Positions 1-10,545 of a DNA stretch of 64,000 bases are shown here, piece by piece (positions within the stretch are counted from its first letter, which is position 1; each line of letters starts with the position of its first letter). A program made the position numbers and the translations under genes. The notes beneath the pieces are model-generated. The model was not told the DNA's origin and searched no databases. It saw only the letters and a list, made by a program, of their open reading frames with translations. The DNA comes from Dasypus novemcinctus (Eukaryota > Chordata > Mammalia > Cingulata > Dasypodidae), in assembly GCF_030445035.2 (NCBI RefSeq), contig NC_080701.1, positions 16,646,798-16,710,797 of the forward strand, written 5' to 3'.

Positions 1-44
1 TTCCAGAGGGGTGACCTGGCATTTCCAAAGAGCTTCCCCCGTGG

Positions 45-190
45 CAAGTCTGTGAGGTCAGGCAGGGTTTTCATTCTTCTCAATTTGTAGATAAAGGTTT
101 AGATTCAGATGGTTTGCCCTAGTTCACAGGATTTGTCAGTTGCTGAACTTGCATAAACGCACATGGCCGGAGGCTCCCTTAGTTAGATGA
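45..190 (+). mobile_element. Possible MIR SINE fragment
   Basis: A diverged stretch resembling the MIR core: a 'caatttgtagataaagg' motif is followed about 40 bases later by 'cctagttcacagg', like the 'threshold' and 'caaggtcacacag' segments of MIR. It is weak and could be chance. No target duplication is visible, as expected for this age. Confidence 0.35.
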
Positions 191-469
191 CCTGTCTTTT
201 TATTGGTAAGAGGAGGCAGAGTAAATCTAAAGGCTTAGCTTCTGCCCTACAGCTCTCACCTAGTTGACAGTCAGCACCTCTGGCTGGTAGAGCAAAAAGG
301 GATTTCTAGAAGTTTTCTAGTCTAGGGTCAGGTCTATCTGATTATGAAATCAATTTAGTGGATTGTGTGCATAAGTCTTTTAAAAAATAATTATAATAGG
401 ATAGAAAAGAATAGAAAAGATTAGCTGGCATTCATAGGTAAATGCTAATCACAATTTTCATATTATCCA

Positions 470-541
470 TATATGAATATGTATTTGTATGTATGCATTT
501 GCATACATATGTATGTGTATGTGTATATGCATATGTATATG
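470..541. repeat. TA/TG-rich low-complexity tract
   Basis: Alternating purine-pyrimidine tract of imperfect TATG/CATA units. An open frame runs through it but is only the periodic tract read as Tyr/Val/Cys/His. Confidence 0.8.
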
Positions 542-609
542 AAATTTTATATAGGTTGCAATTTAAAACTCTAGTTCTTACTGTGGGTTATGTTCAAAGA
601 AATTTTAAA

Positions 610-745
610 GCCATTGACCTAGTCTAGCCTCCCTTATTTTAGAATTCAGGAGACCAAGGCTCAGATATATGAAGTGACTTTACCCATATCACCCAAAAGG
701 TTGGTGGCCAAAAATAGGTTAAGGATTTAGATTTCCTAATTCCCA
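610..745 (+). mobile_element. MIR SINE fragment
   Basis: Contains the MIR core order: 'cctcccttattttagaattcagg', then 'aaggctcagatatatgaagtgac', then 'cccatatcaccc', matching the consensus run of 'gaggctcagagaggttaag' and 'cccaaggtcacacag'. Strongly diverged, consistent with an ancient mammal-wide insertion. Confidence 0.6.
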
Positions 746-814
746 TGGAAGTCAACACAGCATAGTGGAATAAGCAAGGTCTTTTGGGTTTTTGGTTGTT
801 TAACGATGGTCAAA

Positions 815-900
815 TTACTCATCTTCATTTTACAGATGAGAAAATTGAGGTTTGGAGAAGTTCATACCTACATCTTAGGGTTTAGGGGAGGGCTTAAGTT
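815..900 (+). mobile_element. MIR SINE core fragment
   Basis: Carries the MIR hallmark 'cattttacagatgagaaa', followed by a diverged 'attgaggtttggagaag'. It is a second MIR remnant just downstream of the one at 610-745; the two may be one broken copy. Confidence 0.6.
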
Positions 901-1041
901 AAATAACATATATGGATAAAGCATTTAATTAAGATCTGTCTCATTTAGTACATAATTTTTCTGGCCAGTCTATTTTTCCTTTCACTCTCATTCTCAAAGA
1001 CCATCATTATTTCACTGTTAGGTATAATTCCTGTTGGTATA

Positions 1042-1491
1042 TGTATTAGTCAGGGTTCTCTAGGGAAACAGAATCAATAGGAGATATGTGTAAATAGTAT
1101 GAGATTTTATAAGAGTTTCTCACATGACTGTGGGGATGCACAAGTCCAGGTTCCATAGACAGGCTGCAAACCAGGGGCTCTGATGAAAGTCCAATGAAAG
1201 TCCTTGATGAGTTTCCCAGAGATGCTGGCTGTCCAAAGAAGAGCTGGGAAATTCTTCCTGAATGCTGAAATCACTTCTCCTTTTAAGGCATTCAACTGAT
1301 TGGATAAAACATCACTCATTGCTGATGACAATCTCCCTGGTTGATCATAGATGTAATCAGTCATCCATCCAGTAAACTCTGATGACTAAAGTCCATAAAT
1401 GTCCTTGTATTACAATTAATTCAGTGCTTGCTTGACCAAACAACTAGGTACATTTACCTGGCCAAGTTGACACATTAGCCTAACCATCACA
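1042..1491 (+). mobile_element. Solo LTR, ERVL type (MLT2-like)
   Basis: About 450 bp running from TGTATTAGTCAGGGTTCTCT to CTAACCATCACA, the ends I know from MLT2 LTRs of the ERVL class. The internal 'ggcattcaactgattgg' and 'gccaagttgacaca' blocks are also MLT2-like. It is flanked by a perfect 5-bp direct repeat, GTATA (1037-1041 and 1492-1496), the duplication size expected for ERVL. It is a solo LTR, so internal viral sequence was lost by LTR-LTR recombination. No intact frame. Confidence 0.88.
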
Positions 1492-1496
1492 GTATA

Positions 1497-1729
1497 TATC
1501 ATAATTAAACTTTGGTATAATAAATGGTAAAAAATGACTGAGGAATTCTAAATTTAATCCTATGAAACCAATACGTGCTGTGGCTTCTAGTGATTTTAAA
1601 GAAATATGTAATATAGATAATCTTGTGGACGAAACACGAATGTATGAAAACACTTTGTAAAACAAATCCATATTTGATAATAGTATCATATGAATGGTCC
1701 AAAAAGCAAATTATAATATTTCTGAAGAG
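1497..1729. other. Unassigned unique sequence
   Basis: AT-rich DNA between the solo LTR and the L2 fragment. I see no repeat, splice-bounded open frame or RNA fold in it. Confidence 0.5.
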
Positions 1730-2010
1730 GGAGACATCACTATAAAATAAAGGAATCAGGGAGGACTGCCTGGAGGAAGCTTGATTTATGGATGCTTGAA
1801 GGCTTGGTAGAGTTTAGAAAGTCATGAAAAGAAGATGAGAGTGAAGAAGTACATAAATAAGAGCACAAAGGTAGAAGTTCTAAAGGGATAAAACCAACTC
1901 AATTTGTTTGAAGTGGAAGTTGCAGAGGTAGGTGAATCTGAATGGAGGCCTGGAATCAAGTCAGGGATGGCCAGGACTTGGCAGAGAGATATGGAATAGT
2001 GGCATAAGAA
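1730..2010 (-). mobile_element. L2 LINE fragment
   Basis: Reverse complement of the L2 3' region: 'aatcagggaggactgcctgg' followed by a diverged version of the segment that in L2 reads toward 'gcaatgggaagccattgaa'. Ancient and indel-rich, with no coding capacity. Confidence 0.65.
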
Positions 2011-3179
2011 GAGAGTATTTAAAGAAAATTATTTCCCAGGTTGTGGCAACACAGTTTTTTGGAAATGATATGTCTTGGAATATTTTAAGCATGGTAAGTT
2101 AGCTGATATCCAGTCATCATGATATATCACTAAGAACAAAAGAATTTAAGATGATTGGTTCAATTTGAATAATTCAAGTTTGAAGCCTGTCTGGCTTCTA
2201 CCACACCTTATGGATTTGGGGTAAAGCAGATTTGGAGAAATTTCTCTGAAAGGAAAGTCGACAAAAGGTGGCTGAGAGATGCTGAGCTCTGCAGATCAGT
2301 CAAGGAAAGAGGAGCGATACACTTTTGATGGGAGCAGGAAGAATGGTTAAAATAGAGCAATGCTCAATACCTGAATGAACCTGCACAGACATACTCAAGA
2401 AGACATAGAAATTGTCCCATCAGAAATGCCCAATGTCCCTGTGAAGGCTAAGAAAGTGACTACTAGAAGCTCAACATGTTATTACAATTATTACAATTTT
2501 TTTTTCTGTATGAGAAGATATTACAGGAAAGAGATGATCTGAAGTTCTCACACTTAACCCAAGAATAAAGATGTCCCTGCCTATGAGCTCAACACAAAAC
2601 AAGTAATTGCAGTGTTTTTCTTATTTTTGAGACTGTAGTCTTCTTGACTATTCCCATGTTTCAAAATCATTCTTTCTCTTTTTTTTTGTCACAAGTTTCA
2701 ACTCTTCTGCCTATGTCAGGGCTGTTGTGAAAACTAAAAGATACAGAGTTTAAATATTATTTTGTATCACTAGACACTGTACATGTACGAAACAATCTTA
2801 TTATTTCATTTTTGTTGTTTTTATTAGTGTTTTATTATTAATAATAATTAATAATTTACTATCTTTATCTTCTTTTTGGAAATATAATTTCCAAAACTGA
2901 ATCTAACTGAATCTAAATAAAGATAAAAGAGAACAATGGTAACAATTGTATTAGCTGATATGATTATGAAACATAGCCTATTAATCCTATTTGCAATTAA
3001 TTAGCCAGTCTTAACATTCTATAGTTCTTCTTCTTACTTGATTATGTGGATTACCTTGCAATATAATAGCTGATAGAAAATTTAGAGATAAATAAAAGTC
3101 ATATCCAGGAAAGTATCTGGTTAGATAGGAGTTCAGATTCTGATTGGACGTATTTCCATTTATTGATGTACAAAGTCAA
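2011..3179. other. Unassigned AT-rich sequence
   Basis: Nothing recognisable. It includes an ATT/AAT-rich patch near 2830-2870 and T-runs at 2500 and 2680, and has no long open frame. It may hold repeats too old to see by eye. Confidence 0.5.
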
Positions 3180-4167
3180 CTTACTTTTTTATAACAATTA
3201 TTTTAGAAAATCTTTCATGATTTCTTGAATTTTTTTATTAGAGAAGTTGTAGAAATACGTAAAGATTATGAAAAAGTACAGAGTTTCAATATACCCCCCT
3301 CATACATGCAATTTTCCTGATTGTTAACACTTGCCTTAAGGTAGTAAATTTGGTAGAATTGATGAAATAATTTTATAATAGTGATACTATTCATTATATA
3401 GCACTGCTTATTTATGGTTACTGTTCACATCGTAAATTCTATGTTTTTCTTTTTTAATTCTATTATGATAAAAACAACTTAAAATTTCCCCTTTTAATCT
3501 ATTTAAATATACAATTCAGTGGTGTTAATTGCATTCACAATGTTGTGATACCATAACCACCACCCATTACCAAAATTTTTACATCACCTAAACAGAAATT
3601 CTGTACTATTTGAGTATTGGCTCCCCATTCATTATTCTACCCTGGCCTCCGGTAACCTGAATACTAGTTTCTGACTCTATAAATTTTCATCTAATTAATT
3701 CATGTAAACAAGGTCATCATACCTCTTTAAGATTCATTGTTGTTGTCAAATGTATTAGTACTTCATTTCATTTTATGGCTGAATAACATTCCATGTTATG
3801 AATATGTCACATATTGCTTATCCACTCATCAGTTCATGGATACTTGGATGGCTTCCATCTTTTATGGCAATTGTGAATAATGTCACTATAAACATTGGTG
3901 TGCAATACCTCTTTGAGTTCCTGTTTTCAATTCTTTGGGATAATATCTAGAAGTGGGGTTGCCAGATCATATGGTAATTCTATACTTAGCTTCCTGAGGA
4001 ACTGTCAACTGTCCTCCACAGTGGCTTTTACATTTCCAAAAACTCTTTTATATTCCCACAAACAATGAACAACTGTTACTATTTCTCCACATCCTCTCCA
4101 ACATTTGTCATTTTTCAGTTTTTTGATAGTAGCCATTTTAGTGGGTGTGAAATGATATCTTGTTGTG
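3180..4167 (-). mobile_element. L1M-type LINE, 3' end of ORF2 and 3'UTR
   Basis: Reverse-strand old L1. From left to right it shows 3'UTR-like sequence, 'tacaattcagtggtgttaat', the 'cacccattaccaaaa' block, 'tttatggctgaataacattcc', 'gggttgccagatcatatgg', and 'tctccacatcctctccaaca', the usual order of the L1 ORF2 C-terminal coding end read backwards. Many stops. It is cut off at about 4168 by the next L1 insertion. Confidence 0.87.
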
Positions 4168-4929
4168 TTTTTTTTCCTTTTTTTTAATAAAATAAAATTT
4201 TATTGAAGTACATCATTCATAATTGAACATACATAAACAATAATTGTATAGTAAATTCTTTGAATTGACAAACATGTATATCATCATACAAGACTCCCAT
4301 ATATTTCCCCACCACCAACATCCTGCAGTATTGGAAATAATTGTTACAAACCATGAAAGAGCATTGCCAAAACATGACTACTAATTATAGCCAATATCTT
4401 ACATTTCATGTATTTCCCCCAACCCACCCCATTATTAATACCCTATATTAGTATTATATTTGTTATCTTTCAGAAGAAAATGTCCTCATACTTGTCTTAT
4501 CCCTTTTTTTTAATCTAGGCCATGAAGGAGGCTAGAGATTATGAAACAGGGACAATGAATGGTGTGTTAGCATGGATCAATGGTAGTGATCAGTCCTTAG
4601 ATTATTCTCTAGCTTTCTTTCAATTGACATTTACACTCCTAGACTATCCTTTTCAGCCACAATTTCATTTATAAATCAGCTATGTTAGTTCTACTCACTA
4701 TAATGTCCCATACCTTGTTTGTACTTGTTACAAATTATATCTTTGTACATAATATGTCAGAAACCATAGATTTACCACTACTTTTTATGCGTTTGCATTT
4801 TAGCACCTGTAAGAAGGAAGAAGTGGAGTACAAATATGCAATACAATAGGACTGGATTTTATAATTATCCATGTGGTTACCTTTACCAGGGTCTTTATTT
4901 CTTTATATCACTTTTGATCCACTGTCTAA

Positions 4930-5497
4930 TGTCCTTTTCTTTCAGTCTGAAGAACTCCCTTTAGCATTGCTGATAAGGCAGACCTAATGGTGATAAAATC
5001 CCTCACCTTTTGTTTATCTCAAATGTCTTCCTCATTTTTGAAAGCAGTCTCACCAAAATAAAATTCTTGGTTGGCAATAGACTTCTTTCAGCACTTTAAC
5101 TATTTGATCACATTACCTTCTTGCCTCCATCATTTCTTTTGAGAAATTGGCACTTAATCTTATTTGGGCCCCCTTGCATATAACATGTGGCCTTTTGCTT
5201 GAAGCTTCTAGAATTTCTAGCTTTCTAGAATTCTGTTTGTACTTAACATTTGACTGTTTGACTACTATGTGTGAGTGGTTCTCTTTTAGTTTACCCTGTT
5301 TAGTGTTCATTGGATGTCTTGAATGTGATGTGTATATTCATGTCTTTCACTATATTGGGGAAAATTTCTGCCGTTATTTCTTTGAATATTTCTTCCGACT
5401 TTTTTCTCTCTTTTTTTCTTTTTGGTGCTCTCAAAATGCATAGAATGATGTACTCAATGGTGTCCCACAGGTCTCTGGAGTCTTTTCACTTTTTTCC
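4930..5497 (-). pseudogene. L1 ORF1p remnant, C-terminal half
   Basis: Read on the minus strand this decays from the L1 ORF1 protein, the trimeric RNA-binding chaperone of L1. The segment encoded around 5113-5310 retains a C-terminal-domain signature: a 'RLSANFSKEMMEARR' string, equivalent to the conserved 'RLSADFSxETxxARR' of ORF1p. Upstream on the minus strand, around 5340-5480, lies the RRM part. Several frameshifts and stops; not functional. Confidence 0.75.
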
Positions 5498-6185
5498 AGG
5501 AACATTGATCTCATTTAATCCTAAAAGCAAACTCAGTTGTGTCTCCAGTGTTCAGAAAGATACATAAATGAGCACAGATTAGTTAAATAACATTACCAAG
5601 ATTCCCTTGTTAATGAAGAAAATGAATTAAAAAGAACTTAATCATATTCATATCTCATAAACTAAACCCAATATTCTTTTATTTTAAACTTTAGCTTTGA
5701 AAAACATTGTTTACGGAGGTTAGTGTTAATTGAAAGATGACTAGAATATAATCTAGGGACGGTATAACATAGTATTTTGGTGGTAAATAAAGATTGTGGT
5801 TAATATAAATACAAGAATGTTCTTCTACTACAAGGTGGTAAGATTATGGTGATACATGGGAAAATACAACTAATATAATTATAGACTATAGTTAACAGTA
5901 ATATTGTAATATTTCTTGTCACTTTTTTGTATATATTTGTTTAGAGAAGTTGTGAGCTTATAGAACAATCATGCATAATGTGCAGAATTCACATACATCA
6001 CCCCTCTACCGAAACCTTATATTATTGTGGAACATTTGTTACAGATTATGAAAGAACATCATCAGATTGTTACAACTATGGTCCATAGTGTACATTTGAT
6101 ATATATTTTTCCATACACCCCCTATTATTAACACCATGTATAGGTATTGTACATTTGTTATAGTACATGAGAGAATATTATTTAT
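5498..6185. mobile_element. Inserted block of L1 3'UTR pieces and MIR-like DNA
   Basis: This block splits the ORF1 remnant. The flanking ORF1 sequence overlaps at the junction in an imperfect direct repeat (around 5482-5497 and 6182-6198, both close to 'ttcatttttttc'), as a target duplication would. Inside are a MIR-like stretch (5505-5615), an L1 3'UTR-like piece in plus orientation (about 5756-5925, with 'actatagttaacagtaatatt'-like sequence), and a minus-strand L1 3'UTR end starting at a T-run (about 5922-6185). Confidence 0.5.
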
Positions 6186-6984
6186 TCTGTTCATTTTTTT
6201 CATTTTTTTTTTTTTAGTTTCTGCTCTTTGGCCTGAATCCTTTCAATTGTCTTGTCTTCAAGTTCACTTATCCTTTCTTCTGCCATCTCTAATCTGCTCT
6301 TGAAAACCCCTAGGGAATTTTTTATTTCAGTTATTGTAATCTTCAATGCCAGTATGTATCTTTTTAAAAATTTCTGTCTTTTTATGACATTTTCATATTG
6401 TTCATAACTATTTCCTGTTATCCTTTGGTTATTTCACAATGTTTTCCTTGATCTCTTTGAACATATCGAGGATCATTTTTAAAATAAAGATTTGCCCGGT
6501 CTTGCTAAAGTTTAATTTTCATCATTGATGTTTTTTGAATTTTTACCTTTGGATCAGCCATTATTTCCTGCTTATTTATTTCCCTTGTAATCTTTTGTTG
6601 CACACTGTACATTTTAATATTTTAATGTCTTTACTCTGGTATTTCATCCCTGAACTGTCTGTTCCTTAAGTTTTTATCCTGCTAGTGCTATGACAGAGAT
6701 TTCCTTGAGTGCCAGGAGCTAATAAAAAACATAAATGCAATAAACAACTTTCAGTCTTTGCAAATTCTCTGTGTGCTAGCCAGTGCTTTTCTTCAGAATT
6801 TAGCCCTCCTATTAAGAAGATCCATATGAGGTCTTCACTATCTTTTTTGAGACTGTATCTTTTCTTAGGCTTGTTGTCCTGGCCTTAGGAGTCCCCCATT
6901 TACAGGAATTTTAATACCCCATCTGCTCCCTATGAAGTAGACTCCTCCCTTATAGATATTTTAAAGCAGATAATCTTTTCCTCC
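6186..6984 (-). pseudogene. L1 ORF1 N-terminal remnant and start of 5'UTR
   Basis: Continues the split element: 'cttgtcttcaagttcactta', 'ctaatctgctcttgaaaa' and 'ttttatttcagttattg' correspond on the minus strand to the coiled-coil-coding part of L1 ORF1. Beyond about 6600 it passes into 5'UTR-like sequence. No open frame of note. Confidence 0.65.
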
Positions 6985-6994
6985 ATTCAGCTTT

Positions 6995-8776
6995 AAAAAA
7001 AAATTTTTTTTTTACTTTTATGGAAGTTTTAGACAACATAAATGTTACATAGAAAAATAAGAGAGTCCCATATGCCCCACTTCCTCCCCCTCCCACACTT
7101 TCCCACATTAACAACATCCTTCATTAGTGTGGTACATTTGTTACAACTGATGAACTTATATTGAAGCATTACTACTAACTATGGACTACAGTTTACATTA
7201 TAGTTTACACTCTGTCCTGTACAGTTTTGTGAGTTATGACAAAATATACAGTGGCCATTATCTGTCACTGCAATGTCATGCAGACAAATCCAATGTCCCA
7301 AAAATGTCCCCATATTGCACCTATTCTTCCCTCTTTCATTCTTCAGAACCTCCAGTGGCCACTGCCTTTACATCAATGATAAGAGTGCCTCTATTGCTAG
7401 AATAATAATAAGTCTATAGTAGAATAATAATGTCTGCTTTAGTCCATTGTTCATTCCCCAGTCTTGAGGATTTCAGGATGGTGATGCTCACTGTTTCTTA
7501 CTGAGATGGGGCTTAGATCCCATGGGGCAGGTGGATGGAGCTATCTTGCTTGCAGTTGCAGACACTCTCTGTTCCTTGGAATGGGTGTTGTCCACCATTA
7601 TCTCCTTGTTAGTCATCCTGGGTGAGTCCAGTGAACTGGAGAGTAAGTATGGCAACTCTGCTGAAATTCAGAGTTCAGCTGGCACATAGATGGACCAAAG
7701 ATTTAAGTCTCTGGAACATATATTTATCAAGTACAGTGCTATTTATAGATCCAAATGAAAGGGGCAGAAGAGCCATGTGTAGAGAATCTATAAATGAGTC
7801 TAACTCTGTTACACTGGGGAGCATAAATTCCAACGTAAGGCCCACTGTCAGGGTGCTGAATTCCTGAACTGTCTGCCCTCCTTATAGTTTCTGGATATTT
7901 CTAGAGCCCTCATGTGCCCTGCTATTTGAGGCACTGTTTACTGTGACAGTAAATGAGATCCTGCTGGCATGGGCATAGGCATAACCTCTGGAATGACCTC
8001 CCAACTCACTTTGAAATCTCTTAGCCATAAAAACTCATTTGTATTTACCATTTCCCCCTTTTGGTCAGGGTCTTTTCCCAGATGCATTGCTAGTTGGTGC
8101 TTGTTAATAATCCCTTGGTGCCAGGGAGGCTCATGCCAGGAGTCATGTCCCATACCAGGGTAATGTAGTGTGTTTATATGTTGAGCTTTGCTTAGAGAGA
8201 GGCCACATTTGAGCATCAAGGAGGCTTTCAGGAGGTAACTCTTAGGCAGTATATAATGCTAGGCTAAGTTTCAATTTCACAAGAAAAGGTTCATAAGTAC
8301 AATCATCAATATCAAGGGCCTAGCATAATAGTTTGTCTTCCTTCACTAGACATTGCCCTGCACTGGGAGGATTCTTGCTATCCTATTAGAGAATACAGCA
8401 GAACTCCCCAGGATTGGAATTCTATATTCTTTCAGTTATTGTGTGGATCTTCACTCACCAAGACAATGTCCTATGACCACTTGAACATATTCATATGTCT
8501 TAGTCATATAAGACAACAGATTTTACAGTGATGAATGTCACAATGTCTAAAAAAAATTTTTATTACTTGAAATTGTTTTAAATTTTTTTGTATTTCATTG
8601 GTTATTTTAAAAATTATTTCATTTCCTTATTTTATTTGGTTATTTTGTTGACTTCATTTTTTAGTGCTTTTGGGTCACAGAAGGGTCACAGCAGTGGTGG
8701 GGGAGGATCACTGGTGCAGGGTGTCAGTGATGTGGGGATGCATTGGAAGGGGTTCACCTAAGGTATATCTTTAAGA
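6995..8776 (-). mobile_element. L1 3'UTR copy with inverted 5' end
   Basis: A reverse-strand L1 copy of about 1.8 kb, 3'UTR only, inserted into the older element's 5'UTR. An 11-bp direct repeat with one mismatch flanks it: CATTCAGCTTT (6984-6994) and CATTTAGCTTT (8777-8787). A/T homopolymer at 6995-7013 marks the 3' end. The last part (about 8500-8765) runs in the opposite orientation to the matching part of the sister copy at 57917-59700. That is the 5' inversion left by twin priming. Confidence 0.8.
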
Positions 8777-8787
8777 CATTTAGCTTT

Positions 8788-9235
8788 TATTTATGTGTTT
8801 CTTACACTACTTTAGCTGTTTGCAAGCTGCTTCTGCCAATTAGAGCAGGTTCTGGAAGAACAAGACAGAAAAGAGTATTCTCATTCAGTGTTTCAAGCTG
8901 CCACACAGTAGATTTACACCAATATATGGGCACCCTAGTAGGCACATAGGGGCCACTCTGATCCATCTAGAACAGGGCCAGGGATTCACAATGGGAACAG
9001 AGTCCATCTGCAGACCATGCTGGGGAGAGGGTGCAAGAGGGGCCAGCAAAGGCACCAGGAGCTTCTACCACTGCATTTTCAAGTTGCATTTTCTTGATTT
9101 AGCAATCACCCAGTTACTTCAACCCCTAAACTGTTTTCTGGAGTTTTGAAGAAGATGGTTCTGACAGTTTTTGCTAATTATCCAAATATTCTGTGGCAGA
9201 ACAGAACCCTGGCATGTCTAATGCCATCATCTTGG
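8788..9235 (-). mobile_element. L1/HAL1-like 5'UTR remnant
   Basis: Resumes the host element right of the 11-bp target duplication. It ends in 'gatgccatcatcttggttgg' style sequence, read here as 'aatgccatcatcttgg', resembling the first bases of L1M 5'UTRs in reverse. In a live element this would hold the internal promoter; here it is diverged. Confidence 0.5.
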
Positions 9236-10419
9236 TTGGCCAAAGGGTCTCTTTTATGTTTTTTAACAAAAATGTGCCTCCTTATCATTTAGAGTGACTA
9301 AACCAAGTGCTGTCTACTAAAGACACGTAATATCAGTTGTCAGTCTAATATATTTACCACTAGAAGGACCTCAGATATTTGATAATTTTTATTTTGCCTA
9401 GTATCAAAAAATTATTTTTCTTCCTCTTTCTTCTCCTTCTTCTTCTAGTCTCCATCTTCTCCTCTCTCCTATCCCCATCTCCCTCTAATTCCCCTTTTGT
9501 TCGTTCCTTCTCTTCTTTGGCACACAATCATAGTGCCTTTGAAATTTCTTCAAAAAGGATGCTTTTCAGATTCTTTCTTATAACATCTGTCTCTTTAGTT
9601 TTATATTCTTGTTTTGTGCTCATTATTCCCCTTAGATTAGGACAATTTGAAATGAACACTGTGTTCCATCCCTAGTTTAATTTTGGAGATTGACAGGGCA
9701 ACTATTATATGCTTTGTCCAGAACACATAATTTCTACCCATGCAGCTGAATATATCAGATTTGTGACCCCATTATAATGACATAAATTACATCAGACCCA
9801 AGTTACATACCTTTTCAATTTTGTTTGGCTCCACCTGCCTCCTGGTCCTTCTGTCCCTTGCTCTATGGAGAATCTTGAAGTTGACTCACCGTATGACATC
9901 CTTAAATGTCTCTGACTCCCCCAGCTAAGCACTTCTACAGAATTGGCTCCATTGCTCCCACTATGTAGAAATCAAAGCCTCTCTGGTACTCAGATTCAAC
10001 CCAATTGGACCAAAAGACTGTTTCAACTCACCTCTTCAGGACTCAGATGAAGCCTCATGGAGCATGAAATCTGGCTTTCCCAGTGGCCACTCAGAGGGCC
10101 AGGTGACACAACCACCTCAGGGGACCCAGGACAGACAGGAGATAAAAGGGGCCAATAGGTAACACTTTTCCCTTTTTCTTTCTGATGGATTGTTCCAATA
10201 TGTAATCCTTCCAAAATACATAGAGATATTCTCTGTGGTGGAACAGTGAGAAAAGTTTTCTGAAACTCTGAGCAGCATAGTAATGCACAAACTTATTTGC
10301 TTGCCTTCCTTTCCTGCCTCACTTTCCCTTTTTCCTCAGTTTTGCTGCCCTAAGATTGCCATGGAAGCTTTGTCTTAGGCCTGGCTTTCTAGGGAACTTG
10401 GGCTAAGACTCATATTGAG
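9236..10419. other. Unassigned mostly unique sequence
   Basis: Holds a pyrimidine tract (listed separately) and otherwise nothing I recognise. A moderately GC-rich patch near 10020-10140 has short open frames on the minus strand without domain or splice support. Confidence 0.5.
9414..9519. repeat. CT-rich polypyrimidine tract
   Basis: Runs of TTC/CTT and CCT units over about 100 bases, nearly all C or T on the plus strand. It could form a purine-pyrimidine triplex but shows no phased array. Confidence 0.8.
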
Positions 10420-10545
10420 TCTGCAATCATTTATTCTACAAACATTTACTAAGTGCTTCTGGTGTATACATTCTAGATAAGGTGCTGAAAATTCATGGCA
10501 CTTACTTTTACTGTTGGTTCCAGACTAGTAGAGGAATAAATGTCT
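10420..10545 (-). mobile_element. L2 LINE 3' end fragment
   Basis: Begins 'tattctacaaacatttact' followed by 'aagtgcttctggtgtat', matching the reverse of the L2 tail (consensus 'caacaaatatttattgagc' then 'cacctactatgtgcc'). Short and diverged. Confidence 0.5.

Larger units (their letters stand above)
4168..9235 (-). mobile_element. Nested L1 composite, HAL1-like host element
   Basis: A reverse-strand L1 derivative whose parts lie at 4168-5497, 6186-6984 and 8788-9235 (about 2.6 kb in sum), split by two blocks. Left to right: T-rich 3' end, 3'UTR, ORF1 C-terminal part, ORF1 RNA-binding and coiled-coil part, then 5'UTR ending near 'gatgccatcatcttgg'-like sequence at about 9235. No ORF2 (endonuclease or reverse transcriptase) lies between the 3'UTR and ORF1. 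That is the plan of half-L1 (HAL1) elements, which depend on L1 machinery in trans. An L1 that lost ORF2 after insertion is the alternative. Confidence 0.65.
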
